A stretch of 64,000 bases of DNA from Pseudomonas viciae (GTDB lineage Bacteria; Pseudomonadota; Gammaproteobacteria; Pseudomonadales; Pseudomonadaceae), in the NCBI RefSeq assembly GCF_004786035.1, contig NZ_CP035088.1, positions 6,099,001-6,163,000 on the forward strand, written 5' to 3'. Numbering within the stretch: the stretch's first letter is position 1; each line of letters opens with the position of its first letter. Positions 27,204 through 37,203 of the stretch are shown in pieces. A program made the position numbers and the translations under genes. A model generated the notes under the pieces. The model had not been told where the DNA came from and made no database searches. It saw only the letters and a program-made list of their open reading frames with translations.

Positions 27204-28012
27204 AGCGGTTTCTCCAAAATGGCGTAGACCACCTGATAGGTCGCGGGCAGCCCCTGGGCCTGTCGAAACCGTTCGTAGGCTTCAACCAACGCCTGGATCC
27301 TCGCCCTGCCCGTCAACCCACCGGGCCGGCCTGGATTCAGATTGTGGGCGCCCAAGGCTTTCAGTTCGTGGGTCAGACTGCGCACATCAGGGTAATGCAA
27401 CACATGGGGACGGTTTTCAAGCCTGACGACGTTCAGCCCGCTGGCCGCGCACAACTGTTGATACGTCTCGAATGCGCGGAAACGGTTGACGTGCACCAAG
27501 CCATCCACCTGACGCCAACTGTCGCGCAATTCGTACAAAGTGCCCACGCAAAGGCTGGTAAAGGCAAACACCCCACCCGGCTTCAATACACGCTGAGCCT
27601 CGTTTAACACCGCGGCAAAATCCCCACACCACTGCACCGCCAGGCTGGAGAACAGCAGGTTGCAGCTCGACGCCTGCAAAGGCAGTCGCTCCGCGTCACC
27701 GGCGACAAAATGCGCAGCGCCGCCCTGAGGACGCGCATGGTTGAGCATGCCCTCGGCTATATCCAGCGCCAGACCGTTCGCCTCGCCGAAGCGCGCGCCC
27801 AAGGCCCGAGTGAAGTAACCGGTGCCGCAGCCCAGGTCCATCCAGCGTTGCGGTGTGTTGGAAGCCGGCAACCGCTCAAGTAACTGCTGGCCCACGTCGC
27901 GCTGCAGCTCAGCGACGCTGTCATAACTGGTCGCCGCCCGGGAAAACGAGGCGGCTACCTGGCGCTTGTCGGGCAAGGCACCGGGCAATGGGGGAAGAGA
28001 CAAATCAGTCAT
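27200..28012 (-). CDS. bioC: Malonyl-ACP O-methyltransferase
   Basis: 270 residues, class I SAM methyltransferase with motif [16 protein letters not shown] near residue 50. It methylates malonyl-ACP so that pimeloyl synthesis can borrow the fatty-acid machinery. The ATG at 28012 overlaps the end of bioH by eight bases; an upstream in-frame ATG (28024) inside bioH is possible but less likely. The 3' end overlaps bioD. Confidence 0.95.
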   Translation of the reverse strand: MTDLSLPPLPGALPDKRQVAASFSRAATSYDSVAELQRDVGQQLLERLPASNTPQRWMDLGCGTGYFTRALGARFGEANGLALDIAEGMLNHARPQGGAAHFVAGDAERLPLQASSCNLLFSSLAVQWCGDFAAVLNEAQRVLKPGGVFAFTSLCVGTLYELRDSWRQVDGLVHVNRFRAFETYQQLCAASGLNVVRLENRPHVLHYPDVRSLTHELKALGAHNLNPGRPGGLTGRARIQALVEAYERFRQAQGLPATYQVVYAILEKPL

Positions 28013-28736
28013 CACCGGACTCATGCAAAAAAACCTGGATCGCCCCCGCCACACCGTGGGGGTCTTCCAGAAGGAATCCGTGGCCGGCCTGTTCGATCAG
28101 ACCGATTTCGACATCCGGCAGCAATACCAGCAACTCACCCGCCGCCTCAGCCGGCACCAAGGCATCGAGCCCGGCAAACAGGTGCAGTTGCGGGCCACGA
28201 AAACGCTGCAATGCCTGACGGGTGTCCAGTTGCGCCAGCAGTTCGAGCCCAGCCATCAAGACCTCGGGCGAAGTGCTCGGCGCACCGGCCAGCAGCAACC
28301 GCGACAACCCACGCGGATCACTGCAGCCCTGGGCGCACAGCAAACTGAAACGCTTGAGGGTTTGGCGTGGATCAGCCGCGCACCCGGCGAGAAAGCCATC
28401 GAAGGTTTCGCCAGCCATTGCGCTCGGCCATTGCTCATGGGCGACGAACGAAACATTGCTCGCCAGGGTCAGCAAGCCACAGCAGCGCTCGCCCCGACGC
28501 GCCGCCAACTCCGAAGCCAGCATGCCGCCCAGGGACCAGCCGCCCAACCAGGCGTCCTGGGGCACGCAGGCGTCCAGCTCTTCGAGCCATTCATCGGGGT
28601 CACTTGATGTCAGTGCCGGCAACGGCTCGATTTCCACTCGCAAATGCTCATCAAGGCCTTGCAGCGCCGCCGCCAGCGGTTCCAGCGGTGAAACGCCCAA
28701 GCCCCAACCGGGCAGCAGTATCAGTCGATCACGCAT
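28005..28736 (-). CDS. bioH: Pimeloyl-ACP methyl ester carboxylesterase
   Basis: 243 residues, alpha/beta-hydrolase. The nucleophile elbow is GWSLGG and the catalytic His is in [12 protein letters not shown]. It removes the methyl group from pimeloyl-ACP methyl ester, ending the BioC-dependent detour. The start ATG ([12 protein letters not shown]) overlaps the bioF end by eight bases, so it is translationally coupled within bioBFHCD. Confidence 0.95.
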   Translation of the reverse strand: MRDRLILLPGWGLGVSPLEPLAAALQGLDEHLRVEIEPLPALTSSDPDEWLEELDACVPQDAWLGGWSLGGMLASELAARRGERCCGLLTLASNVSFVAHEQWPSAMAGETFDGFLAGCAADPRQTLKRFSLLCAQGCSDPRGLSRLLLAGAPSTSPEVLMAGLELLAQLDTRQALQRFRGPQLHLFAGLDALVPAEAAGELLVLLPDVEIGLIEQAGHGFLLEDPHGVAGAIQVFLHESGDD

Positions 28737-29907
28737 GGCTTGGCTCCGGTCCCAGTTGGGCAAAACACTCGGCCAGTGCATTCAGCAATAGTTGCACCTG
28801 GGCTTCGCTGTGGGCGGCGGTCAGGGTCACACGCAGACGAGCGCTGCCGGCCGGCACGGTGGGCGGGCGAATCGCGGTGACCATCAACCCTCGTTCACGC
28901 AGCATTTGCGACAAGCGCATCGCCCGTCCCGCATCGCCGATCAGGATCGGCTGGATCGGCGTAAAACTGTCCATCAGTTGCAGGCCAATCTGCTCGGCGC
29001 CGTGGCGGAACTGGCGGATCAGCACTTGCAAATGCTCGCGCCGCCAGTGCTCGCTGCGCAGCAACTCAAGACTCTTGAGGGTGGCGCAGGCCAGGGCTGG
29101 CGGTTGGCTAGTGGTGTAGATGTAGGGGCGAGCGAACTGGATCAGGCTCTCGATCAGTTCTTCACTGCCGGCCACAAAAGCCCCGGCGGTACCAAAGGCC
29201 TTGCCCAAAGTGCCCACCAGCACCGGCACGTCATCCAGGCTCAGGCCAAAATGCTCGACGATACCGCCGCCATTGGCACCCAACGGACCGAAGCCGTGGG
29301 CATCGTCGACCATCAACCAAGCCCCCTTGGCCTTGGCTTCACGGGCCAGGGCCGGCAGGTCAGCGATGTCGCCATCCATGCTGAAGACGCCATCGGTGAC
29401 CACCAGGGTATTGCCCATGGCTTTTTCCAGGCGGTTGGCCAGGCTCTGGGCATCATTGTGCAGGTAACGGTTGAAACGCGCGCCAGACAGCAGCCCGGCA
29501 TCGAGCAGCGAGGCATGATTGAGCCGGTCTTCCAGCACCGTATCGCCCTGCCCCACCAGCGCGGTGACGGCGCCAAGGTTGGCCATGTAGCCAGTGGTGA
29601 ACAGCAGCGCCCGCGGGCGGCCGGTCAAGTCGGCCAAGGCTTCTTCCAGGGCGTGATGTGGACCGCTGTGGCCGATCACCAAATGGGAAGCACCGCCACC
29701 AACGCCCCATCGCGCCGCGCCAGCGCGCCAGGCTTCGATCACTTGCGGATGATTGGCCAGGCCCAGGTAATCGTTGTTGCAGAACGCCAGCAACGGCTGG
29801 CCGTCCACCACCACTTCCGGGCCCTGCGGGCTTTCGAGCAGCGGGCGCTGGCGATAGAGGTTTTCGGCACGACGGGCAGCCAGGCGTGCGGCGAGATCGA
29901 AGGGCAT
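28729..29907 (-). CDS. bioF: 8-amino-7-oxononanoate synthase
   Basis: 392 residues, PLP-dependent alpha-oxoamine synthase. The PLP lysine is in [13 protein letters not shown], with DDAHGFG upstream. It condenses pimeloyl-ACP/CoA with alanine. The start [20 protein letters not shown] at 29907 is chosen because residues further upstream come from the repeat-bearing spacer. A REPIN lies between bioB and bioF. Confidence 0.97.
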   Translation of the reverse strand: MPFDLAARLAARRAENLYRQRPLLESPQGPEVVVDGQPLLAFCNNDYLGLANHPQVIEAWRAGAARWGVGGGASHLVIGHSGPHHALEEALADLTGRPRALLFTTGYMANLGAVTALVGQGDTVLEDRLNHASLLDAGLLSGARFNRYLHNDAQSLANRLEKAMGNTLVVTDGVFSMDGDIADLPALAREAKAKGAWLMVDDAHGFGPLGANGGGIVEHFGLSLDDVPVLVGTLGKAFGTAGAFVAGSEELIESLIQFARPYIYTTSQPPALACATLKSLELLRSEHWRREHLQVLIRQFRHGAEQIGLQLMDSFTPIQPILIGDAGRAMRLSQMLRERGLMVTAIRPPTVPAGSARLRVTLTAAHSEAQVQLLLNALAECFAQLGPEPSHA

Positions 29908-29953
29908 GCAGACCTCAGGGTGGACGCTATTTAAGGGGCTGAAGTAAATCCCC

Positions 29954-30042
29954 TGTGGGAGCGGGCTTGCTCGCGAAGACGGTGTGTCTGACAGCCTTAC
30001 TTTGCCTGACACACTGCCTTCGCGAGCAAGCCCGCTCCCACA
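29954..30042. repeat. REPIN between bioB and bioF
   Basis: TGTGGGAGCGGGCTTGCTCG at the left and its reverse complement at the right, with further pairing of GGTGTGTCTGACA and TGCCTGACACACTGCC towards the centre. It is inside the bio operon. Confidence 0.9.
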
Positions 30043-30059
30043 TTTGGTTTCGGGTTAAC

Positions 30060-31115
30060 TCAGAGGGCGGCGTTGTAGAACTGCTCGCTGCTCTTCTGCT
30101 CCACCAACGCCTGTTCAATCGCCGCCTGGTGCACTTCATCGGCATGCTCCTCACGGGCTTCGGGCTGGATGCCCAGGCGTGCAAACAGCTGCATATCCTT
30201 GTCGGCCTGCGGATTGGCGGTGGTCAGCAGTTTGTCACCGTAGAAAATCGAGTTCGCACCGGCGAAAAATGCCAGGGCCTGCATCTGCTCGTTCATCGCT
30301 TCACGGCCGGCGGACAGGCGCACGTGGGACTTGGGCATCAGGATCCGCGCCACAGCGAGCATGCGGATGAAATCGAACGGGTCGACGTCTTCGGCATTCT
30401 CCAGCGGCGTGCCAGCGACTTTCACCAGCATGTTGATCGGCACCGACTCCGGATGCTCCGGCAGGTTCGCCAGTTGGATCAGCAGATTGGCGCGGTCGTC
30501 CAGGGATTCGCCCATGCCCAGGATACCGCCGGAGCAGATTTTCATCCCCGAATCACGCACGTAGGCCAAGGTTTGCAAACGTTCGCTGTAGGTACGGGTG
30601 GTGATGATGCTGCCGTAGAACTCCGGCGAGGTGTCGAGGTTGTGGTTGTAGTAGTCCAGGCCAGCCTGGGCCAAGGCCGCAGTCTGTTCCTGGTCGAGGC
30701 GCCCCAGGGTCATGCAGGTTTCCAGGCCCATGGCCTTCACGCCCTTGACCATCTCCAGCACGTACGGCATGTCCTTGGCCGACGGGTGCTTCCACGCCGC
30801 GCCCATGCAGAAACGGGTTGAACCGATGGCCTTGGCACGTGCGGCCTCCTCGAGGACCTTCTGCACTTCCAGCAACTTTTCTTTTTCCAGCCCGGTGTTG
30901 TAGTGGCCGGACTGCGGACAATATTTGCAATCTTCCGGGCACGCGCCGGTCTTGATCGACAGCAGCGTGGAAACCTGGACGCGATTGGCGTCGAAGTGCG
31001 CGCGGTGCACGGTCTGCGCCTGGAACAACAGGTCATTGAATGGCTGAACGAAGAGTGCTTTGACTTCGGCCAAAGACCAGTCATGACGCAGGTTGGCAGT
31101 GGTGCTGGCGCTCAT
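30060..31115 (-). CDS. bioB: Biotin synthase (radical SAM)
   Basis: 351 residues. The radical-SAM motif CPEDCKYC (CxxxCxxC) is near residue 55 and the auxiliary-cluster Arg/Cys residues are in the expected regions. It inserts sulfur into dethiobiotin. The chosen ATG at 31115 ([14 protein letters not shown]) is seven bases after AAGGAA; another ATG two codons earlier sits too close to that site. It is the first gene of bioBFHCD and is divergent from comF, with a promoter and a BirA-like box in the shared region. Confidence 0.97.
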   Translation of the reverse strand: MSASTTANLRHDWSLAEVKALFVQPFNDLLFQAQTVHRAHFDANRVQVSTLLSIKTGACPEDCKYCPQSGHYNTGLEKEKLLEVQKVLEEAARAKAIGSTRFCMGAAWKHPSAKDMPYVLEMVKGVKAMGLETCMTLGRLDQEQTAALAQAGLDYYNHNLDTSPEFYGSIITTRTYSERLQTLAYVRDSGMKICSGGILGMGESLDDRANLLIQLANLPEHPESVPINMLVKVAGTPLENAEDVDPFDFIRMLAVARILMPKSHVRLSAGREAMNEQMQALAFFAGANSIFYGDKLLTTANPQADKDMQLFARLGIQPEAREEHADEVHQAAIEQALVEQKSSEQFYNAAL

Positions 31116-31188
31116 GGGCATTTCCTTGATTATGCTTGGCTGGCGCCCGGGACATGGAATACCCACAGGCGCGACACGGATGTTCGGC

Positions 31189-31243
31189 ATATTTAAGGAA
31201 GAGCCATGCGCTGTCAACCACAATACGATGGACCGGTTTACAT
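31189..31243 (-). promoter_or_regulatory. bioB promoter with BirA-like operator
   Basis: On the minus strand a perfect -35 TTGACA (31217-31212) is followed 15-17 bp later by an AT-rich -10 region TTAAATAT. TGTCAACC (31212-31219) and GGTTTACA (31235-31242) form a 15-bp-spaced inverted repeat, one mismatch between arms, close to the bacterial BirA box TTGTAAACC-N14-16-GGTTTACAA. The left arm covers the -35, which fits biotin repression. The right arm lies in the 5' end of comF. No experimental support is visible here. Confidence 0.55.
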
Positions 31244-31946
31244 CTGGTTAAAAAACAAACAATTCTGTCTGCTGTGTGGCGAAACCACCGATACACAGCA
31301 GCCTATTTGTACACCGTGCGAAAGCGAACTGCCCTGGCTCGGCGATCAATGCAGCGTCTGCGCCCTGCCGCTGCCCATGGCCGGGCTGTGTTGTGGACAA
31401 TGCGCCACGCGGCCGCCGGCCTTCGAACGGGTCCTGGCGCCTTGGGCCTACGACTTTCCGGTGGACACGCTGATCACCCGTTTCAAGCATCAGGCGAAAT
31501 GGCCTCTTGGCCGGTTGATGGGTGAGCTGTTGGCGCAGTCGCTGCAACATCATTTCGATGAAGGACTGGAGCGACCCGATGCGCTGGTACCCGTGCCACT
31601 GGCGGCACGGCGCTTGCGCCAGCGCGGCTTCAATCAAGCGACGCTGCTCGCCCGCTGGCTCAGCAAACCGTTGGCGATCCCCTGCGAAGAAAACCTGCTG
31701 CGGCGCACACAGGACACTCCCGCCCAACAGGCACTCGATGCCAAGGCCCGGCGTCGGAACCTGCGCCAGGCCTTTGCCGTGACGCCCGAGGCTCTATTGC
31801 ACAACCGTCACCTGGCACTGGTGGACGACGTGCTTACCACTGGCGCCACCGCCCAGGCGCTGGCCCGCCTGCTGCTCGATGCCGGCGCCGCACGTGTCGA
31901 TGTGTATTGCCTGGCGCGCACGCCGAAACCCGCTGAGCTGGCTTGA
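31206..31946 (+). CDS. ComF-family phosphoribosyltransferase-like protein
   Basis: 246 residues. Four CxxC pairs in the first 70 residues (CLLC, CTPC, CSVC, CGQC) form a zinc-finger-like head; the C-terminal half is a type I phosphoribosyltransferase with the PRPP motif [13 protein letters not shown]. In Haemophilus and Bacillus, ComF supports DNA uptake; in pseudomonads the substrate is not known. It is divergent from bioB, and the promoter region of bioB overlaps its first codons. Confidence 0.92.
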   Translation: MRCQPQYDGPVYIWLKNKQFCLLCGETTDTQQPICTPCESELPWLGDQCSVCALPLPMAGLCCGQCATRPPAFERVLAPWAYDFPVDTLITRFKHQAKWPLGRLMGELLAQSLQHHFDEGLERPDALVPVPLAARRLRQRGFNQATLLARWLSKPLAIPCEENLLRRTQDTPAQQALDAKARRRNLRQAFAVTPEALLHNRHLALVDDVLTTGATAQALARLLLDAGAARVDVYCLARTPKPAELA

Positions 31947-32003
31947 CGCGCGGCGCCCGAGGCGCCAACGTCCGTCCATCAACCTTTGCACGCAGTTTCC
32001 GTC

Positions 32004-32768
32004 ATGTCATTGCCTACGCTTCTGACCCAACACATCGTTAGGCGCCCACAACGCATCGCGCTGCTGCAGCACATCGCCGAACAAGGCTCGATCACCCGTG
32101 CCGCCAAAAGCGCTGGCCTGAGCTACAAGGCGGCCTGGGATGCCATCGACGAGTTGAACAACCTCGCCGACCAGCCGTTGGTGGAACGCAGCGTCGGCGG
32201 CAAGGGCGGTGGCGGCGCCAAGCTGTCAGAGGAGGGGCAACGCGTGCTGCGTCTGTATCAGCGCTTGCAAGCGTTGCAGGCGCAGTTACTGGAAGCCAGC
32301 GAGGACGCCGGGGATCTGGGCCTGCTCAGTCGCCTGATGCTGCGCACCAGCGCCCGCAATCAACTGCATGGCAAAGTCCTGGGGATCGAGGCCCAGGGCC
32401 ACAACGACCGGGTACGCCTGGAACTGGCCCGGGGTCTGGTCATCGAAGCGCAAATCACCCATGACAGCACGCTACGCCTGGAGCTGGCGATCGGCACCGA
32501 AGTGGTGGCCCTGATCAAGGCCGGCTGGTTGGAGTTGCACCCGGTCGATTCAGCGGAGCAATCGGGAATCAACACGTTGCGCGGCGTGATCGAGCAGGTT
32601 GCCGCCGCCGCAGACGGTCCCAGTGAAGTGCGTATCGGCCTGCCCAACGGCCAGACACTGTGCGCCCTGGCCGATCCGATCCAATTGCATGAGCGAAACC
32701 TGGCTGCCGGTTCTGCGGTGCACGTCGCGTTTTCACCGACAAATGTGCTGCTCGGCACACCGCTGTAG
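32004..32768 (+). CDS. modE: Molybdate-responsive regulator ModE
   Basis: 254 residues. The N-terminal winged helix (ITRAAKSAGLSYKAAWDAIDELN) is followed by two tandem TOBE/MOP molybdate-binding modules (each with a TSARNQLHGKV- or VSPTNV-type motif). It represses modABC and related genes when molybdate is bound. The ATG at 32004 (MSLPTLLTQHIV) is preferred over an upstream TTG at 31986. No mod transport genes are in the window. Confidence 0.9.
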   Translation: MSLPTLLTQHIVRRPQRIALLQHIAEQGSITRAAKSAGLSYKAAWDAIDELNNLADQPLVERSVGGKGGGGAKLSEEGQRVLRLYQRLQALQAQLLEASEDAGDLGLLSRLMLRTSARNQLHGKVLGIEAQGHNDRVRLELARGLVIEAQITHDSTLRLELAIGTEVVALIKAGWLELHPVDSAEQSGINTLRGVIEQVAAAADGPSEVRIGLPNGQTLCALADPIQLHERNLAAGSAVHVAFSPTNVLLGTPL

Positions 32769-32772
32769 CCCA

Positions 32773-32790
32773 CTGCAACAATAGTTTCAT
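32773..32790 (+). promoter_or_regulatory. Weak Pho-box candidate before phoX
   Basis: CTGCAAC-AATA-GTTTCAT matches the Pho box CTGTCAT-N4-CTGTCAT at 9 of 14 half-site positions. It lies 45 bp upstream of the start. PhoX in P. fluorescens is known to be Pho-regulated, which is the main support. Confidence 0.3.
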
Positions 32791-32835
32791 CGACCCGCTT
32801 TAAGGTGACTGCCAAAACCAGCAGGGAGCCTGATG

Positions 32836-34731
32836 ATGAGCCTATTAGAAGAAAACCAATCCACCGACCTGGAAAAGATCGTCGGCCTGAGCCGTCGTGG
32901 CTTCATCAGTGCCGGCGCACTGTGCGGCGCAGCGATGTTTCTGGGCGGCAACCTGCTGAGCCGCAGCGTCCTGGCCGCCGCCGTAAGCGAAGGCAACAGC
33001 AGGCTGCTGGGCTTCAACAGCATCGCCGCCGCCACGACGGACACCATCACCTTGCCGCAGGGCTACAAATCCTCGGTACTGATCAGTTGGGGCCAGCCAC
33101 TGCAGAAAAATGCACCGGCGTTCGACCCCAGTGGCAACGGCACCGCCCGTGCACAGGAAGTGCAGTTCGGCGACAACAACGACGGCATGAGCCTGTTCCC
33201 GTTCCCCGGCGACAACAACCGGGCGCTGATGGCGATCAACAACGAGTACACCAACTACCAATACCTGTTCCCTCACGGCGGCCAGCCACAGTCGGCCGAA
33301 GACGTGCGCAAGGCCCAGGCCAGCGAAGGCGTCTCGGTGATCGAAATCCAGCGTCGGCGCGGCCAATGGCAGTTCGTCCAGGAATCGCGCTACAACCGCA
33401 GGATCCACGGCAACACACCGATTCGCCTGCGTGGCCCAGCCGCCGGGCACGACCTGCTGAAAACCAGCGCCGACAAGAGCGGCAAGAAAGTGCTGGGTAC
33501 CTTCCAGAACTGCGCCAACGGCATGACGCCTTGGGGCACTTACCTGACCTGTGAAGAGAACTTCACTGACTGCTTCGGCAGCAGCAAGTCGGACCTGCAG
33601 TTCGACGCGGCCCAGAAACGCTATGGCGCCACTGTCACCAGCAGTGAGATCAACTGGCACTTGCACGACCCGCGCTTTGACCTGGCGAAGAACCCCAACG
33701 AACTCAATCGCCACGGCTGGGTAGTGGAAATCGACCCGTTCGATCCGCAATCCACCCCGGTAAAACGCACCGCCCTGGGCCGCTTCAAACACGAAAACGC
33801 CGCCCTGGCGCAGACCAATGACGGTCGCGCCGTGGTGTACATGGGCGATGACGAGCGTGGCGAATTCATCTACAAGTTCGTCAGCCGCGAGCGCATCAAT
33901 CACAAGAACGCCAAGGCCAATCGCAACCTGCTGGACCATGGCACCTTGTATGTCGCGCGCTTCGATGCCGGCGATGGCAACCCGGACCATCCCAAAGGCC
34001 AAGGCCAGTGGATCGAGCTGACCCATGGCAAGAACGGCCTCGACGCCAGCAGCGGTTTCGCCGACCAGGCCGAAGTACTCATCCATGCACGCCTGGCCGC
34101 CAGCGCCGTTGGTGCCACCCGCATGGACCGCCCTGAGTGGATCGTGGTCAGCCCGAAAGACGGCCAGGTCTATTGCACCCTGACCAACAACTCCAAGCGC
34201 GGCGATGCTGGCCTACCAGTGGACGGGCCGAACCCTCGGGCCAAGAACGTCTACGGGCAGATCCTGCGCTGGCGCACCGACCGCGACGATCACGCCGCCA
34301 AGACCTTCGCCTGGGACCTGTTCGTGGTCGCCGGCAACCCGACAGTCCATGCCGGCACGCCAAAGGGCGGTTCCTCCAACATCAATCCACAGAACATGTT
34401 CAACAGCCCCGATGGCCTGGGCTTCGACAAAGGCGGACGCCTGTGGATCCAGACCGATGGCGACTCGAGCAACGCCGGGGACTTCGCCGGCATGGGCAAT
34501 AACCAGATGCTCTGCGCCGATCCCAACAGCGGTGAAATCCGCCGTTTCATGGTCGGGCCGGTGGGTTGCGAAGTGACCGGGATCAGCTTCTCGCCGGACT
34601 ACAAGGCTATGTTCGTCGGGATCCAGCATCCCAGCGGCGGCTCAACCTTCCCCGAGCACTTGCCCAACGGTAAGCCGCGGTCGTCGGTGATGGTGATTAC
34701 CCGCGAGGATGGCGGGGTCATCGGCGCCTGA
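32836..34731 (+). CDS. phoX: PhoX-type alkaline phosphatase, Tat-exported
   Basis: 631 residues. The N-terminus has a twin-arginine signal (LSRRGFISAGALCGAAMFLG) and the body is a DUF839/PhoX domain, a calcium- and iron-dependent phosphatase with beta-propeller fold active in the periplasm. Two ATGs lie in tandem (32833, 32836); GGGAG is seven bases before the second. Known for the family: releases phosphate from many organic esters under phosphate limitation. Some DUF839 proteins have no proven activity, so substrate is inferred. Confidence 0.88.
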   Translation: MSLLEENQSTDLEKIVGLSRRGFISAGALCGAAMFLGGNLLSRSVLAAAVSEGNSRLLGFNSIAAATTDTITLPQGYKSSVLISWGQPLQKNAPAFDPSGNGTARAQEVQFGDNNDGMSLFPFPGDNNRALMAINNEYTNYQYLFPHGGQPQSAEDVRKAQASEGVSVIEIQRRRGQWQFVQESRYNRRIHGNTPIRLRGPAAGHDLLKTSADKSGKKVLGTFQNCANGMTPWGTYLTCEENFTDCFGSSKSDLQFDAAQKRYGATVTSSEINWHLHDPRFDLAKNPNELNRHGWVVEIDPFDPQSTPVKRTALGRFKHENAALAQTNDGRAVVYMGDDERGEFIYKFVSRERINHKNAKANRNLLDHGTLYVARFDAGDGNPDHPKGQGQWIELTHGKNGLDASSGFADQAEVLIHARLAASAVGATRMDRPEWIVVSPKDGQVYCTLTNNSKRGDAGLPVDGPNPRAKNVYGQILRWRTDRDDHAAKTFAWDLFVVAGNPTVHAGTPKGGSSNINPQNMFNSPDGLGFDKGGRLWIQTDGDSSNAGDFAGMGNNQMLCADPNSGEIRRFMVGPVGCEVTGISFSPDYKAMFVGIQHPSGGSTFPEHLPNGKPRSSVMVITREDGGVIGA

Positions 34732-34737
34732 CACTTT

Positions 34738-34829
34738 GTGGCGAGGAGGCTTGCTCCCGCTGGGTTGCGCAACGACCCCATTTTTTGTGGGCGCTGCGCC
34801 CCCAAGCGGGAGCAAGCTCCCTCGCCACG
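34738..34829. repeat. REPIN after phoX
   Basis: GTGGCGAGGAGGCTTGCTCC and GGGAGCAAGCTCCCTCGCCAC at opposite ends, the GAGGAGCTTGCTCCCGCT flavour of REP. Confidence 0.85.
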
Positions 34830-34922
34830 AAGAGCAATTCAAGTCTCACCGATTAATCCCGACTGCTTTGCGCTACCATGCTGGGCCGGACGCGGCAGCC
34901 CTGCCGCTGCGCAGGAGTCAGC

Positions 34923-35897
34923 ATGTCCCATCCGTTTGAAACCCTCACGCCCGACCTGGTGCTCGATGCCGTTGAAAGCATCGGCTTCCTCAGCGACGCC
35001 CGCGTGCTGGCTCTCAACAGCTACGAGAACCGCGTCTACCAAGTCGGTATCGAAGATGCCGAACCGCTGATCGCGAAGTTCTATCGCCCCCAGCGCTGGA
35101 CCAACGAAGCGATTCTGGAAGAGCACAGCTTTACCTTCGAACTGGCCGAATACGAGGTGCCGGTGGTGGCGCCGCTGATCCACAACGGTGCCAGCCTGCA
35201 CGAACACGCCGGGTTTCGTTTCACCCTGTTTCCCCGTCGCGGCGGCCGTGCACCGGAGCCGGGCAACCTCGATCAGCTCTATCGCCTGGGACAATTGCTC
35301 GGGCGCCTGCACGCGGTCGGCGCGACCCGCCCGTTCGAGCATCGTGAAGCCTTGGGCGTGAAGAACTTCGGCCACGACTCGCTGGTTACCGTACTGGAAA
35401 GCGGTTTCGTGCCCCGCAGCCTGCTGCCGGCCTACGAGTCGGTCGCCAGGGACCTGCTCAAACGCGTCGAAGAGGTCTACGCCGCCACGCCCCACAAGAA
35501 CATCCGCATGCACGGCGATTGCCACCCCGGCAACATGATGTGCCGCGACGAGGTGTTCCACATCGTCGACCTGGACGACTGCCGCATGGGGCCGGCGGTG
35601 CAGGACCTGTGGATGATGCTCGCCGGCGATCGCCAGGAATGCCTGGGACAGTTATCGGAACTGATGGACGGCTACCGTGAGTTCCACGACTTCGACCCTC
35701 GGGAACTGGCGTTGATCGAACCGCTGCGAGCCCTGCGCCTGATGCACTACAGCGCCTGGCTGGCGCGACGCTGGGACGACCCGGCCTTCCCGCGCAGCTT
35801 CCCGTGGTTCGGCAGCGAACGTTATTGGGGCGACCAGGTATTGGCGCTGCGCGAGCAATTGGCGGCGCTCAATGAAGAGCCGTTGAAGTTGTTCTGA
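34923..35897 (+). CDS. srkA: Stress response kinase SrkA (YihE/RdoA family)
   Basis: 324 residues, MSHPFETLTPDLVLDAVESI. It has an aminoglycoside-phosphotransferase-like kinase fold with the catalytic loop HGDCHPGNMM and metal-binding IVDLDDCRMGP. In E. coli this Ser/Thr kinase protects against stress-induced death. AGGAG precedes the ATG at 34923. Flanked by REPINs on both sides, so it is probably its own transcript. Confidence 0.93.
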   Translation: MSHPFETLTPDLVLDAVESIGFLSDARVLALNSYENRVYQVGIEDAEPLIAKFYRPQRWTNEAILEEHSFTFELAEYEVPVVAPLIHNGASLHEHAGFRFTLFPRRGGRAPEPGNLDQLYRLGQLLGRLHAVGATRPFEHREALGVKNFGHDSLVTVLESGFVPRSLLPAYESVARDLLKRVEEVYAATPHKNIRMHGDCHPGNMMCRDEVFHIVDLDDCRMGPAVQDLWMMLAGDRQECLGQLSELMDGYREFHDFDPRELALIEPLRALRLMHYSAWLARRWDDPAFPRSFPWFGSERYWGDQVLALREQLAALNEEPLKLF

Positions 35898-35913
35898 TGT
35901 ACCGCAGAATCAT

Positions 35914-36007
35914 CCTGTGGGAGCGGGCTTGCTCACGAAAGCGCTGGGTCAGGCAAAATTGTGCTGTCAGACACGCCGCCTTCGCGGGCAAGCCCGCTCC
36001 CACGGGG
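35914..36007. repeat. REPIN after srkA
   Basis: CCTGTGGGAGCGGGCTTGCT at the left, GGGCAAGCCCGCTCCCACGG at the right. Confidence 0.88.
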
Positions 36008-36098
36008 ATCTGCGGTGATTGTGCACAATGCTCACAGCACGACCTGACAAATTTCCTTACAATCACGCTTTTGTTAGCTGCCTAAGCAAGGATTCTGC

Positions 36099-36986
36099 AT
36101 GCAAGCCGCCAACCCGCGTCGCGGGTATATCCTGGGCCTGAGTGCCTACATCATCTGGGGTCTGTTCCCGATCTATTTCAAAGCCATCGCTAGCGTGCCG
36201 TCCGTGGAAATCATCATCCACCGGGTGCTGTGGTCGGCGCTGTTCGGCGCGGCGTTGCTGATGGTCTGGAAACACCCAGGCTGGTGGCGTGAACTGCGGG
36301 ATAATCCGCGTCGCCTGGCGATCCTGGCCCTGAGCGGCACGCTGATCGCGGCCAACTGGCTGACCTACGTGTGGGCGGTGAACAACGAGCGCATGCTCGA
36401 GGCGAGCCTGGGTTATTACATCAACCCGCTGGTGAACGTATTGCTGGGCATGTTGATCCTGGGTGAACGGCTGCGACGCATGCAGTGGCTGGCAGTGGGG
36501 CTGGCGGCGGTCGGCGTAGCGCAGCAGGTCTGGCAAGTGGGCAGCCTGCCGTGGGTGTCGCTGGTGCTGGCGCTGACCTTCGGTTTTTATGGGTTGATCC
36601 GCAAACAGGCGCCCGTCAAGGCCTTGCCGGGGCTGGTGGTGGAAACCTGGATGCTGGTACCGATTGCCATTGCCTGGTTGCTGTTCAACCCGACGGCCAC
36701 CAGTGCCCAACCCGCGTTTTGGACCACCTCCGAAGCCTGGTGGCTGGTGGCGGCCGGCCCCGTGACGCTGGTTCCGCTGGTGTGTTTCAACGCCGCGGCG
36801 CGGCATTTACCCTACACCACGTTGGGATTTCTCCAGTACATCGCCCCGACGCTCGTGCTGTTGCTTGCGGTGACGCTGTTCGGTGAGCATCTGTCGTCCA
36901 GCACGCTGGTGGCGTTCCTGTTTATCTGGGCCGGGCTTGCGGTGTACAGCGTCGACGCCGTGATCAGCATGCGCCGCCGCGCCTGA
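36099..36986 (+). CDS. rarD: RarD-family EamA transporter
   Basis: 295 residues with about ten hydrophobic helices in two EamA repeats; the N-terminal RRGYILGLSAYIIWGLFPIYFK is the RarD signature. It is an inner-membrane drug/metabolite exporter; the name comes from a chloramphenicol-sensitivity phenotype, and the substrate is not known. AAGGA precedes the ATG. A hairpin follows the stop codon. Confidence 0.9.
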   Translation: MQAANPRRGYILGLSAYIIWGLFPIYFKAIASVPSVEIIIHRVLWSALFGAALLMVWKHPGWWRELRDNPRRLAILALSGTLIAANWLTYVWAVNNERMLEASLGYYINPLVNVLLGMLILGERLRRMQWLAVGLAAVGVAQQVWQVGSLPWVSLVLALTFGFYGLIRKQAPVKALPGLVVETWMLVPIAIAWLLFNPTATSAQPAFWTTSEAWWLVAAGPVTLVPLVCFNAAARHLPYTTLGFLQYIAPTLVLLLAVTLFGEHLSSSTLVAFLFIWAGLAVYSVDAVISMRRRA

Positions 36987-37008
36987 TCAAATATTGCACA
37001 ACTCTCCA

Positions 37009-37031
37009 CAGGCCACGCCTGACGTGGCCTG
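37009..37031 (+). terminator. Weak terminator-like hairpin after rarD
   Basis: CAGGCCACG and CGTGGCCTG pair around CCTGA. No T tract follows, so termination is uncertain. Confidence 0.4.
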
Positions 37032-37049
37032 CACTGATCTTTCCCAAGG

Positions 37050-37171
37050 TTATCCACAGCGTGATCCCCGCCGTTTGTGCACAAGCCCTTGAAAACTGAT
37101 GGTTTTTTGATCATTCCCCGCCGAAGCCCGGCGGGCTTGGGCTGGCGCCGGGTCTCTACAGGTTATCCACA
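37050..37171 (+). other. Two perfect DnaA boxes between rarD and gcvR
   Basis: TTATCCACA occurs at 37050-37058 and 37163-37171, same orientation, 113 bp apart. A one-mismatch copy TTGTGCACA is at 37075-37083. No AT-rich unwinding region or dnaA/dnaN gene is near, so this is not the chromosomal origin. Confidence 0.55.
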
Positions 37172-37203
37172 GGCAGGCACAACTTTTCCTTGGATAACCC
37201 GCA

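Noticed and set aside
37009..37203. Origin of replication near gcvR
   Set aside because: Only two perfect DnaA boxes, no AT-rich unwinding element and no dnaA, dnaN or parA neighbour.
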